A stretch of DNA of 64,000 nt from Palaeococcus ferrophilus DSM 13482 (lineage in GTDB: Archaea; Methanobacteriota_B; Thermococci; Thermococcales; Thermococcaceae), in assembly GCF_000966265.1 (NCBI RefSeq), contig NZ_LANF01000011.1, positions 62,001 through 126,000 on the forward strand, read 5' to 3'. Both the position numbers and the translations under genes were made by a program. The notes under the pieces were generated by a model, which saw nothing but the letters and a program-made list of their open reading frames with translations, did no database searches and was not told the DNA's origin. The stretch's first letter is position 1. Every line of letters starts with the position of its first letter. Shown here one piece after another: positions 1 to 8,383 of this stretch.

Positions 1-446
1 GGGAGTGGGGCACGTGGTGGAGGCTGCCGGAGAAGGATCCGTGGGGAGTGCTGAAACCCGTCAATGGTGCCAAAAAGCTCGACTTCGGCGGCGGGCCGCC
101 CTACCTGGTAGCGGCGGCCTTCAGGGCCTCGCTGAGGCTGATAAACGAGATCGGGATAGAGGAGATAGAACGGCACAACCTTAAGCTGGCGGGAAGGATA
201 AGGGACGAGGCGATCAGCGCGGGCCTCGACGTGTTCGCAGAGGGCTCGGCGATAGTGACGATAAAAACCGGCCTGAGCTACGAGAGGGAAGAGGAAATCC
301 AAAGGATGCTCAAGGATAAAGGGATAGCCGTCAGCCACCGCGGGGTTCTCGGTCACTACGGGATAAGGGCCTCGCCGCACCTCTACAACACAATGGAGGA
401 CGTTGAGACCTTCCTTGAGGAGCTTTTTGCAAGCATGGCCGATTAA
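1..446 (+). CDS. Class V aminotransferase / cysteine desulfurase-like protein, 3' part only
   Basis: The reading frame is open from the left edge, so the start lies outside the window. About 147 C-terminal residues remain. The motif RASPHLYNTMEDVETFL near the end is typical of the C-terminal domain of PLP-dependent class V aminotransferases (cysteine desulfurase, selenocysteine lyase and relatives). The PLP lysine and any catalytic cysteine would lie upstream. It is not a copy of the complete SufS-like gene at 56177, which differs clearly over the same region. A T-rich tract follows the stop and probably ends transcription before the converging gene. The family is clear, the substrate is not. 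Confidence 0.75.
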   Translation, partial: EWGTWWRLPEKDPWGVLKPVNGAKKLDFGGGPPYLVAAAFRASLRLINEIGIEEIERHNLKLAGRIRDEAISAGLDVFAEGSAIVTIKTGLSYEREEEIQRMLKDKGIAVSHRGVLGHYGIRASPHLYNTMEDVETFLEELFASMAD

Positions 447-451
447 ACCAC

Positions 452-466
452 GTTTTTATTTTCTCA
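452..466 (+). terminator. Oligo-T terminator of the first gene
   Basis: A run of T broken by single A and C bases follows the stop codon at 446. Thermococcales transcription ends at such T tracts without needing a hairpin. It lies in the short gap before the converging gene that ends at 484. Confidence 0.4.
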
Positions 467-483
467 TAATGGGGGAAGAAGGG

Positions 484-3345
484 TTAAGAGGAGAAGAGCC
501 CAGCGGCTCCTTTTCCCTCTTCAACCGCCTTTCCTACCTTCAGCTCCATCCCGAAGGCGTTCGTAACGGTGCCCTCCTTGGCCGCCCAGAGGCCAGCCGG
601 AAGAACTAACACGTCCCCCTCAAGCTTCCTCCCCGTCCTCCCTACCACGACGTAGGCTTCACTATCTGGAATTCCCGTTATTCCCGCCCTGATGAGTCCT
701 GCTGCGTTAACTCCCTCATGGAGTATCAGCGTCGGCACTTCGAGGGGCTCCGCAGGTCCCTCGAGTAGCGCTATATCATAGTCCTCCTCGACCACCTCCT
801 TACCCCTCAGGAGTATTTTGAGGAGAGGGTACTTCTCGGGGTCGGCCTTAAGGAGGACGCGCTTTGCCTTTTTGATATCCTCAAGAGTAGCCGTTGAAAG
901 CCTGCCCTCAACCGTTGAGCCTATCGGGATGCCGTGCTTTTCGGCGAACTCCTTAAAGAAGGCTATCTCCTCGTTGGTCAGTTCTGGCGTGAGGATGAGC
1001 GCGTAGCCCTTCTCGGCTATGAACCTCTTCGCTTCTTCCCAGCTCACGGGCTTTCCGTTGAGGAGCGGCTGGACTAAATCCTCGGCCCAGGGTCTGGCGA
1101 AGCGGCAGGTGTCGCATAGGTACCTGTTCCAGCTCTCCTCGACGCTCGACGCCCTCACGAGCATTCCGTCGTAGACCTCTATGTTCATCTCGCAGGCGAA
1201 GGAACAGCCGTTGCAGACCGTTTTGACGGGGGTGGTCTTCCACGGGCCGGGCTTGACGAAGGGAAGCTTCTCGGTTATGGCCCCAACGGGACAGACGTCT
1301 ATGGTCTCGCCGATGAAGACTCCTTTAGCGTCCCCCAGCGTCTCGCCGAGGGGCGGCGAAACCCTCGTCTTGAAGCCGCGGAAGAGGTAGTCGAGCACCC
1401 CCTCACCGGCAACATCGTGGGTAAACCTTACGCACTGGCCGCAGAGGACACACTTGTTGTTGTCGAGGGTGACGAACGGGTGGCTCTCGTCGAGCTCGAA
1501 CCTGTTTTGCTCTCCCTCAAAGGCCTCCTGCCCCGCGTTGTAGAGCGTGGCGTACTCCCTCAGCTTACAGCGGAAGACCTCCATACAGCCACAGCTCATA
1601 CAACGCTTGGCCTCTTCGAGCACCTGCTCCTCCGTCAGGGAAGGCTCGACCTCCTCAAAGTTCCCCTTCCTGATTTCGGGATCGAGGAGTTCCACCTTCG
1701 CCCGCGGCTTTCTCTCAACGCCCTCGTAGTCCTTCTCCGTGACCTTCTTCCAGTGGTTGTAGGGCCTGAGGTCGAAGAGCACACGGTAAAGGTCATCGTC
1801 GGCCAGAACTTTCTCGATGTGCTTCTCGGGCTCAAGCAGAACTTCCTTGGCCTTCTCAAGCTTGCCTTTAAGATACAAGTCTATCATTATCGCCGCCCTT
1901 CTCCCGGTGGCGATGCTCTCTATGACCGTCGAGGGACCGAGGACCAGGTCACCACCCGCGAAGACACCCGGAATGCTCGTCTGGAGAGTTACATCGTCCA
2001 CGAGGGCCTTTCCGCGCTTCGCCTCTATGCCGAGGCCCTTGAGAAACCCCTCGTCGCAGTACTGGCCTATCGCGAGGATGACGTTGTCGGCCCTAACGCG
2101 GAACTCGGAACCCTCTACCGGTATCGGCCTCCTCCTGCCGCTGGCGTCCGGCTCGCCGAGGCGCATCTTTATCAGCTCGACTTCCTCGACCCTGCCGTCT
2201 CCGAGTATCTTGACCGGGTTCGTGAGGAAGAGGAACTCGACGCCCTCCTCGATTGCCTCCTCGACCTCGCGCTCGTTGGCCGGCATCTCTGCCTTGGAGC
2301 GGCGGTAGACAACGGTAACCTTAGCTCCAAGCCTTAAAGCCGTTCTCGCAACGTCCATGGCGGTGTTCCCACCGCCGACGACGATAACGCGCTCGCCGAG
2401 CTTCACTTCCTCGCCGGTGTTGACCCTCCGCAGGAACTCTATTCCGTGCATCACCCCCTCAAGCTCCTCACCCGGGATGCCCAGCTTCCTGCTCCTCCAG
2501 GCACCGACGCCGAGGAAGACTGCATCGTACGCCTCCTTTAGCTCCTCAAGGGTAACGTCCCTCCCGAGGGCAGTGTTGGTCTTCACCTCAATGCCCGTGT
2601 CGATGACGGTCGCGATGTCCTTGTCAAGGACGTCCCTTGGGAGCCTGTAAGGAGGAATGCCGTAGCGCATCATTCCGCCGAGCTTAGGCATCGCCTCGAT
2701 TATCGTCACCTCGTGCCCCATCGTGCGTAGGTAGTAGGCACATGCAAGGCCAGCTGGCCCACCGCCGACGACGGCAACGCGCTTCCCGGTTGAGGGTGGA
2801 ATCTCAGGCATCCACGGGCCGTGCTCGAGGTCGTAGTCGGCCGCGAAGCGTTTGAGCTGTCTTATCGCCAGGGGCTCCTCAACGAGGTTCCTCCTGCAGG
2901 CCTCCTCACAGAAGGCCGGGCAGACCCTCCCGAGGACAGCCGGGAGAATGTACTTCTCCTTCATCAGCTTCACGGCCTCGTGGTACTTGCCCATCGCTAT
3001 GAGCGCTAAATACCCCTGGACGTCGCTGTGGGCGGGACAGCCGTCCTGGCAGGGCCCTATACAGTCGCCGTAGTGGTCTGAGAGAATCAACTCCAGAGCG
3101 GTCTTCCTCATCGAGACAACTTCGTTCGTGAGCGTTTCAACGCTAAGGCCTTCAATGGGCTTGAGGGTGCACGATGTTGTAACGCCCCTCGGAGTGCTCA
3201 CGAGGCAGAGCCTGCAGGAGCCGTAGGGCTCAAGCTCTTCGGTATAGCAGAAGCCCGGGACGTGGGTAATCTCGCGCAGGAACTCTATGAGGGGCCTCCC
3301 CTCCGGAACCTCCGTTTCCTTACCGTTGAGGATAATCCTGACCAT
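484..3345 (-). CDS. GltD/NfnL-type FAD-NAD(P) oxidoreductase fused to NuoG-like iron-sulfur domains
   Basis: The protein has 953 residues. Residues 1-75 form a plant-type [2Fe-2S] domain (C33, C44, C47, C59). Next comes a GltD-type double [4Fe-4S] segment (C95 to C150), then two Rossmann motifs, VVGGGPAGL near 192 (FAD) and VVGGGNTAM near 322 (NAD(P)). After 580 there are NuoG-like cysteine clusters (C582/585/587/593, C632/635/638 with CPVG at 685, C711/714/718 with C744/747). The tail is a shrunken molybdopterin-type domain ending in the NuoG-like EGTVTNAFG motif. The ATG at 3345 overlaps the stop of the NuoF-like gene and has a GGGAGG ribosome site. With the two preceding genes it should form a soluble multi-cluster flavoprotein exchanging electrons between NAD(P)H and ferredoxin. 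Electron bifurcation is an inference. Confidence 0.85.
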   Translation of the reverse strand: MVRIILNGKETEVPEGRPLIEFLREITHVPGFCYTEELEPYGSCRLCLVSTPRGVTTSCTLKPIEGLSVETLTNEVVSMRKTALELILSDHYGDCIGPCQDGCPAHSDVQGYLALIAMGKYHEAVKLMKEKYILPAVLGRVCPAFCEEACRRNLVEEPLAIRQLKRFAADYDLEHGPWMPEIPPSTGKRVAVVGGGPAGLACAYYLRTMGHEVTIIEAMPKLGGMMRYGIPPYRLPRDVLDKDIATVIDTGIEVKTNTALGRDVTLEELKEAYDAVFLGVGAWRSRKLGIPGEELEGVMHGIEFLRRVNTGEEVKLGERVIVVGGGNTAMDVARTALRLGAKVTVVYRRSKAEMPANEREVEEAIEEGVEFLFLTNPVKILGDGRVEEVELIKMRLGEPDASGRRRPIPVEGSEFRVRADNVILAIGQYCDEGFLKGLGIEAKRGKALVDDVTLQTSIPGVFAGGDLVLGPSTVIESIATGRRAAIMIDLYLKGKLEKAKEVLLEPEKHIEKVLADDDLYRVLFDLRPYNHWKKVTEKDYEGVERKPRAKVELLDPEIRKGNFEEVEPSLTEEQVLEEAKRCMSCGCMEVFRCKLREYATLYNAGQEAFEGEQNRFELDESHPFVTLDNNKCVLCGQCVRFTHDVAGEGVLDYLFRGFKTRVSPPLGETLGDAKGVFIGETIDVCPVGAITEKLPFVKPGPWKTTPVKTVCNGCSFACEMNIEVYDGMLVRASSVEESWNRYLCDTCRFARPWAEDLVQPLLNGKPVSWEEAKRFIAEKGYALILTPELTNEEIAFFKEFAEKHGIPIGSTVEGRLSTATLEDIKKAKRVLLKADPEKYPLLKILLRGKEVVEEDYDIALLEGPAEPLEVPTLILHEGVNAAGLIRAGITGIPDSEAYVVVGRTGRKLEGDVLVLPAGLWAAKEGTVTNAFGMELKVGKAVEEGKGAAGLFSS

Positions 3346-5147
3346 CACTCATCCCTCCCGGTGAGAATCTCTATGGCGTTGAACCGACACACCTCGTAGC
3401 AGGTACCACACTTGATGCATGCCTCCTGGTCGATGACGTGGGGCTTGAGCCTCTCGCCGCTGATAGCTTTGACTGGGCAGAATATCGCGCAGGCGGTACA
3501 GCCGGTACACTTGTCGGTGATTATGACGTACCTTATGAGCGGCTTGCAGACCTTCGCCGGACAGCGACCGTTTATGTGCTCGATGTATTCTTCCCTAAAG
3601 TAGCGGAGCGTCGTTAGAACCGGATTTGGAGCCGTTTGCCCGAGACCGCAGAGCGAGCCGGCCTTGACCTGATAGGCGAGCCTCTCAAGCTTTTCAAGGT
3701 CCTCCTCGGTCGCCTCTCCCTTCGTGAACTTGTCAAGTATCTCCCACATCCTCTTGGTGCCGAGACGACAGAAGGTGCACTTGCCGCAGGACTCCTTAAC
3801 CGTGAAGTCGAGGAAGAACCTGGCAACGTCAACCATACAGGTGTCCTCGTCCATGACGACCATTCCGCCGCTGCCCATTATGGCCCCTGTCGCGTTCACG
3901 CTCTCGTAGTCAACGGGAGTGTCAAAGAGCTCTTCCGGAATGCAGCCGCCCGAGGGGCCACCAAGCTGAACCGCCTTGATCCCCTTGCCAGTCTTCGTCC
4001 CGCCGCCTATCTCGTAGAGTATCTCCCTAAGTGTGATTCCCATAGGAACCTCCACGTTGCCGCCGTGCTTTATCTTGCCCGATAGCGCGAAGACTTTCGT
4101 CCCCTTGCTCTTCTCCGTTCCAAGTGAGGCGTAGGCCTCCGGGCCGTGCCTTATTATCCAGGGCACGTTCGCCCAGGTCTCCACGTTGTTTATGTTGGTG
4201 GGCTTTCCGAAGAGGCCCTTCTGGGCAGGGTATGGGGGTCTCGGCCTCGGCATGCCACGCTTACCTTCAATGGAGGCTATGAGTGCAGTCTCCTCACCGC
4301 AGACGAAGGCTCCAGCCCCTTCCTTGATGACGATGTCGAAGGAGAAGCCGCTCCCGAGGATGTTCTCCCCCAGAAAGCCCCTCTCCCTAGCCTGCTGGAG
4401 AGCTATCTTTAGCCTTCTTATGGCCAGCGGGTACTCCGCTCTCACGTATATGAAGCCCTTCGTTGCCCCGATTGCGTAGGCACCGATTATCATACCCTCG
4501 ATTACGCGGTGAGGGTCGCCCTCAAGGACGTTCCTGTCCATGAAGGCTCCTGGGTCGCCCTCGTCGGCATTGCAGACTATGTACTTCTCGTCCCCCTTCG
4601 CTTGGCGGGTGAACTTCCACTTCAGCCCCGTGGGGAACCCGGCACCCCCGCGACCGCGGAGACCGGATTTTGTGATGACCTCTATTATCTCCTCCGGATC
4701 CATCTTAAGGGCCTTTTTGAGGGCCTCGTAGCCGCCCGCTTGGATGTACTCGTCTATGTTCTCGGGGTCTATGTAGCCGGAGTTTTCGAGGACTATCTTC
4801 TTCTGCTTGGCGAAGTAACCATCAACGTCCCATGTCTTTCTCTCGCCGTTCTCCCACCAGTCGCGCTTGACTACCCACTCCTCCACCGGCTTCCCGTTGA
4901 GGACGTGCTCCTCTATGATCTTCGGGACTTTCTTGGGGTCGACGTGGCCGTAGGTGATAATCTCATTCTCGGTGATTATGTCCACGAGGGGCTCGCGGTA
5001 GCACATGCCGACGCAGCCGACTATCTTGAGGGGAACATCTATACCGCGCTCCTCAAGCTCCTGCTTTATCGCCTCGTAGGTCTCCTTGGCACCTGCCGCT
5101 ATACCGCAGGAGTTCATACCCACTGCTATGGCCTTGACCTCAGACAT
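3345..5147 (-). CDS. NuoF/HydB-like FMN and iron-sulfur subunit
   Basis: The 600-residue protein has an N-terminal thioredoxin-like [2Fe-2S] domain (C14, C45, C49). The NuoF core carries the FMN/NADH motifs GRGGAGFPTGLKW and CNADEGDPGAF and the [4Fe-4S] motif ESCGKCTFCRLG with a later LCGLG cysteine. A C-terminal ferredoxin domain holds two C-x2-C-x2-C-x3-C clusters. This extended NuoF layout is known from electron-bifurcating HydABC-type hydrogenases and related NAD(P)-linked complexes. It is expected to be the pyridine-nucleotide site of the trio. The start overlaps the end of the NuoE-like gene by 8 bases, so the two are probably translationally coupled. Subunit class is certain, physiological direction is not. 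Confidence 0.88.
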   Translation of the reverse strand: MSEVKAIAVGMNSCGIAAGAKETYEAIKQELEERGIDVPLKIVGCVGMCYREPLVDIITENEIITYGHVDPKKVPKIIEEHVLNGKPVEEWVVKRDWWENGERKTWDVDGYFAKQKKIVLENSGYIDPENIDEYIQAGGYEALKKALKMDPEEIIEVITKSGLRGRGGAGFPTGLKWKFTRQAKGDEKYIVCNADEGDPGAFMDRNVLEGDPHRVIEGMIIGAYAIGATKGFIYVRAEYPLAIRRLKIALQQARERGFLGENILGSGFSFDIVIKEGAGAFVCGEETALIASIEGKRGMPRPRPPYPAQKGLFGKPTNINNVETWANVPWIIRHGPEAYASLGTEKSKGTKVFALSGKIKHGGNVEVPMGITLREILYEIGGGTKTGKGIKAVQLGGPSGGCIPEELFDTPVDYESVNATGAIMGSGGMVVMDEDTCMVDVARFFLDFTVKESCGKCTFCRLGTKRMWEILDKFTKGEATEEDLEKLERLAYQVKAGSLCGLGQTAPNPVLTTLRYFREEYIEHINGRCPAKVCKPLIRYVIITDKCTGCTACAIFCPVKAISGERLKPHVIDQEACIKCGTCYEVCRFNAIEILTGRDE

Positions 5148-5604
5148 CGAGCTTCCCCTCCCTGAGCTTCCTGATGAGCTTCCTCACCTTCTCGGGAGTG
5201 AGCTTGCCGAAGACCTTCTCGTTGATCATGATGACGGGAGCGAGGCTGCAGCAGCCCAGACAGGCGACGCGCTCGAGCGTTACCAGCCCATCTTCCGTCG
5301 TCTGACCCTCCTCTATGCCAAGCTCCTCCGTTATAGCCTGCGCTATGTTGACCGCGCCGTTGACGTGGCAGGCGGTGCCGTGGCATATCTTCACAACGTA
5401 CTTCCCGAGCGGCTCGAAGCGGAACTGGGCGTAGAACGTAGCGACACCGTAAACCCTGCTCAGCGGAAGCCCGAGGTAGTTCGCTATCTCCTCCATGGCC
5501 TCCCGCGGAAGGTAGCCGAAGCGCTCCTGCGTCCTCTGGAGAAGGGGGATGAGAGAGCTCGGCTCGGGAGGATAAGAGCGTATGTAATCGAGGTTTGCTT
5601 CCAT
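5140..5604 (-). CDS. NuoE/HydC-like [2Fe-2S] subunit
   Basis: The 154-residue protein has the 24-kDa NuoE fold. A helical N-terminal part (FGYLPREAMEEIA) is followed by a thioredoxin-like domain with four [2Fe-2S] cysteines in CHGTAC and CLGCC. It is the first gene of the leftward trio. The ATG at 5604 is preferred over an in-frame ATG at 5619 because a GGTGAG ribosome site sits six bases upstream of it. A TATA box at 5647-5656 on this strand would start transcription about 20 bases before the gene. It should pass electrons between the FMN subunit and a partner. Confidence 0.88.
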   Translation of the reverse strand: MEANLDYIRSYPPEPSSLIPLLQRTQERFGYLPREAMEEIANYLGLPLSRVYGVATFYAQFRFEPLGKYVVKICHGTACHVNGAVNIAQAITEELGIEEGQTTEDGLVTLERVACLGCCSLAPVIMINEKVFGKLTPEKVRKLIRKLREGKLDV

Positions 5605-5646
5605 AACACTCACCTGCACCTTTTTCGAAAAAATTTCGACTTTAAT

Positions 5647-5656
5647 GTTTATAAAA
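5647..5656 (-). promoter_or_regulatory. TATA box of the NuoE/F/GltD operon
   Basis: On the minus strand the sequence reads TTTTATAAAC, a strong Thermococcales TATA element. It lies about 45 bases upstream of the ATG at 5604, leaving a short leader that contains the GGTGAG ribosome site. Confidence 0.6.
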
Positions 5657-5686
5657 GTGCACTAAAGCACATGTTTGAAACAATTG

Positions 5687-5703
5687 GTTGGCAACCGTTT
5701 GTT
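5687..5703 (+). promoter_or_regulatory. SurR-type operator between the NuoEF-like and hyh operons
   Basis: GTTGGCAACCGTTTGTT fits the extended SurR consensus GTTn3AACn5GTT exactly. SurR is the redox-switched regulator of hydrogen and sulfur genes in Pyrococcus furiosus. The site ends 8 bases before a TATA-like TTCTTAAATC at 5711-5720 of the rightward operon, the geometry of activation. It also lies about 30 bases upstream of the leftward TATA, so it could act on both operons. Motif match seen, binding inferred. Confidence 0.75.
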
Positions 5704-5769
5704 TGAAAAATTCTTAAATCGTTTCTTTACAAACTTAAAATTGACAATCCCCGTATGGCGGTGGTGCCT

Positions 5770-6774
5770 TTGAGATATATAAAATTGCCTTCCGAAAATT
5801 TTGAGGAGTTCTTCAACTCGCTGAAGAGTCTGGGGAGGGTGTACGCCCCGGTGAAAAAGGGAAAGGTCTATTCTTTCCAGGAGGTTCAGACGGCTGGGGA
5901 CATGGCCCTTGACTACAACAGAACCATGCTCCCGCCGAAGAAGTTCTTTGTAAGGCCCAGGGAGAGCATTCTCCACCTCAAGAACGGCAGATGGGAAGAC
6001 GGTGCCAAGGAGGAGATGTTCGTCCTCTTCGGCCTCCACTCCTGCGACATCCACGGGCTTAAGATACTCGACAAAGTGTATCTCGAGGAGCCCGCAGACC
6101 CCTATTACAAAGCGAGGCGCGAAAAGGCTTTCATAGTCGGGATAAGCTGCATTCCAGATGAGTACTGCTTCTGCCGGAGCCTGGGAACGGACTTCGCCAT
6201 GGACGGCTTTGACCTCTTCCTCCACGAGCTGCCGGATGGATGGCTCGTCCGCGTCGGGAGCGTGAGGGGGCATGAGGTTGCTTGGGAGAACGAGGAACTG
6301 TTTGAGAGCGTTACAGAGGAAGACCTCGCGAACTTCAGGGCCTTTGAAGAGAGGCGCGCGGCCTCTTTCAAGAGAAAGCTCAGCAAGGAAGGCCTTGCCG
6401 ACATGCTCGACTTAGCCTACAACAGCCCCGTGTGGAAAAAGTACGCGGACATATGCCTCGCCTGCGGCAACTGCAATATGGTATGCCCAACCTGCCGCTG
6501 TTACGAAGTTTGCGATAAGTGGACGAACGCATATGAGGCCGTGAGGGAGAGGCGCTATGATTCCTGCTTCATGGAGAGCCATGGTCTCGTTGCAGGCGGC
6601 CACAACTTCAGGCCGACGCGTTTGGATCGCTTCAGGCACCGCTACTACTGCAAGAGCTACTTCGACCCCTCGGCCGGCTTTAACTGCGTCGGTTGCGGCC
6701 GCTGCGACGAGTTCTGTCCCGCTAAGATAGAGCACGTTAAGGTTCTCGACGAGGTAAGGGGGTCACTGCAATGA
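5770..6774 (+). CDS. hyhB: Sulfhydrogenase II beta subunit (iron-sulfur, Hdr/AsrA-like)
   Basis: The first gene of the soluble [NiFe] hydrogenase operon makes an electron-transfer subunit with two C-terminal [4Fe-4S] motifs (CLACGNCNMVCP and CVGCGRCDEFCP). Conserved blocks include FGLHSCDIHGLKILD and GLVAGGHNFRPT. A TTG start at 5770 (MRYIKLP) is preferred. It has a GGCGGTGG ribosome site and matches the MRYVKLP start I recall for the P. furiosus sulfhydrogenase beta subunit. The in-frame ATG at 5755 has no visible ribosome site. The gene ends inside the start of the gamma gene (ATGA overlap). It relays electrons between the flavoprotein and the hydrogenase small subunit. Confidence 0.9.
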   Translation: MRYIKLPSENFEEFFNSLKSLGRVYAPVKKGKVYSFQEVQTAGDMALDYNRTMLPPKKFFVRPRESILHLKNGRWEDGAKEEMFVLFGLHSCDIHGLKILDKVYLEEPADPYYKARREKAFIVGISCIPDEYCFCRSLGTDFAMDGFDLFLHELPDGWLVRVGSVRGHEVAWENEELFESVTEEDLANFRAFEERRAASFKRKLSKEGLADMLDLAYNSPVWKKYADICLACGNCNMVCPTCRCYEVCDKWTNAYEAVRERRYDSCFMESHGLVAGGHNFRPTRLDRFRHRYYCKSYFDPSAGFNCVGCGRCDEFCPAKIEHVKVLDEVRGSLQ

Positions 6775-7646
6775 CCGGGAATCCGTACCTCTCTTACGAC
6801 GCGAGGATTCTTGAGGTCAAGGATCTGACACCGAGGGAGAAGCTCTTCACGCTCCGCTTTGTTGACCCTGAGGCAGGAGAAAAGTTCGACTTCAGGCCGG
6901 GCCAGTTCGTGATAGTGGACGTCAGGGGCTTCGGCGAGTTCCCGATAAGCCTCTGCTCCTCTCCCACAAGGAGGGGCTACATCCAGCTCTGCATAAGGAA
7001 GGTCGGCAGGATGACGAAGTTCATCCACAGGATGAAGGAAGGCGAGGTAGTCGGCATCCGTGGCCCCTACGGCAACGGCTTCCCCATGGAGAAAATGGAG
7101 AGCTCTAACCTCGTTCTCGTGGCCGGCGGTCTCGGGATGGCGCCTTTGAGGTCTGTCCTCTGGTACGCGATAGATTCAGGAAAGTACGAGCACATCTGGC
7201 TCTTCTACGGAACGAAGGCCTACGAAGACCTGCTCTTCAGGGATGAAATAGTCCATCTCCTGAAGCACGGTGATGCCATGAACTGCAACGTAAAGCTCGC
7301 CTACGAGGTCGAGAGCCCCTCGTGCGTCTACCTTGAGAAGGGCTTCTCGGACAGGGTCTGTCGGGGGGTTGTGACGGACCTCTTCCGCGGGGAGGAGTTC
7401 GACGTGAACAACACATACGCCCTCATCTGCGGGCCTCCGGTGATGTACCGCTTTGTGATAAGGGAGCTCCTGGACAGGAAACTCTCCCCAGGGAGGATAT
7501 ACATGACCCTCGAGAGGCGCATGCGCTGCGGAATCGGCAAGTGCGGCCACTGCATCGTCGGGACGAGCACGTCAATCAAGTACGTCTGCAAGGACGGCCC
7601 GGTCTTCACGTACTGGGACGCCCTCTCAACAAGGGGGTTGATATGA
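6771..7646 (+). CDS. hyhG: Sulfhydrogenase II gamma subunit (FAD/NAD(P)H-binding, [2Fe-2S])
   Basis: The 291-residue protein belongs to the ferredoxin-NADP reductase / dihydroorotate dehydrogenase K superfamily. It has an FAD-binding barrel with FRPGQF, a nucleotide-binding half with VAGGLGMAPLRSVLWY, and a C-terminal cysteine set (MRCGIGKCGHC plus a later C) for a [2Fe-2S] cluster. It is the pyridine-nucleotide site of the hydrogenase, letting the enzyme oxidise H2 with NAD(P)+ or the reverse. Start and stop overlap the neighbours by 4 bases, as expected in a coupled operon. Confidence 0.92.
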   Translation: MTGNPYLSYDARILEVKDLTPREKLFTLRFVDPEAGEKFDFRPGQFVIVDVRGFGEFPISLCSSPTRRGYIQLCIRKVGRMTKFIHRMKEGEVVGIRGPYGNGFPMEKMESSNLVLVAGGLGMAPLRSVLWYAIDSGKYEHIWLFYGTKAYEDLLFRDEIVHLLKHGDAMNCNVKLAYEVESPSCVYLEKGFSDRVCRGVVTDLFRGEEFDVNNTYALICGPPVMYRFVIRELLDRKLSPGRIYMTLERRMRCGIGKCGHCIVGTSTSIKYVCKDGPVFTYWDALSTRGLI

Positions 7647-8383
7647 TGGGAAAGCTCAAACTCGGTGTTTTTGAGCTTACGGACTGCGGCGGCTGCGCGC
7701 TCAACATACTCTTCCTCTACGAGAGGCTCTTCGACCTCCTGGAGTACTACGAGATAGGTGAGTTCCACATGGCTTCGAGCGTGCACGACGGCAACCACTA
7801 CGATGTCGCCATAGTCACGGGCACGGTCTCGAGCCACCGCGACCTGGAGCTTCTAAAGAATGCCAGGAACCACTCCGAGTACCTGATTGCGCTTGGGACG
7901 TGCGCCACACACGGGGACGTCCAGGCGAGTGTGGAGGGAAAGATTCGGGAGAAGCTCGAAAGGGTTTACGGCACGCGGGGGAACCCTATGAAGGCTCTGG
8001 AGTCAAAGCCGGCCGTTGAGTACGTGGCCGTTGATTTGGCAATCCCCGGCTGTCCCTATGACAAGGAAGAGCTGTACCAGGCACTCATGAACATAGCGAA
8101 GGGCATAGACCCGGTTCGTCCGGACTACCCGGTATGCGTCGAGTGCAAACTCAACGAGTACGAATGCGTTCTCGTGAAGAGGAACCTTCCCTGCCTCGGG
8201 CCGATAACCCTCGGCGGCTGCAACGCCGTCTGCGTACGCTCCGGTCTCGGGTGCATAGGGTGCAGGGGCCCTCTGCCCGGCGAGGTAAACCCCGCGAGCG
8301 AGTACGAGATACTAAAGGGCAAGGGCTACGATGACGACTACATAGTAAGGAAGTTCAAGACCTTCGCGAGGTGGGAGCCGTGA
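7643..8383 (+). CDS. hyhS: Sulfhydrogenase II delta subunit (hydrogenase small subunit)
   Basis: The 246-residue protein is the [NiFe] hydrogenase small subunit. It carries the proximal-cluster motif ELTDCGGCALN near the N terminus, GTCATHGD, and IPGCPYD. A cysteine-rich C-terminal part follows (CVECKLNEYEC, CLGP, GLGCIGCRGP) for the medial and distal clusters. There is no twin-arginine leader, so the enzyme is cytoplasmic. The ATG at 7643 overlaps the gamma stop and follows GGGGG. An in-frame start further upstream would lie inside hyhG and is rejected. Confidence 0.92.
   Translation: MMGKLKLGVFELTDCGGCALNILFLYERLFDLLEYYEIGEFHMASSVHDGNHYDVAIVTGTVSSHRDLELLKNARNHSEYLIALGTCATHGDVQASVEGKIREKLERVYGTRGNPMKALESKPAVEYVAVDLAIPGCPYDKEELYQALMNIAKGIDPVRPDYPVCVECKLNEYECVLVKRNLPCLGPITLGGCNAVCVRSGLGCIGCRGPLPGEVNPASEYEILKGKGYDDDYIVRKFKTFARWEP

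Noticed and set aside
1417-2337. Long plus-strand reading antisense to the GltD fusion gene (306 codons)
   Set aside because: It is the antisense shadow of a clear GltD/NuoG gene in GC-rich DNA. Its translation shows no family motif and no ribosome site.
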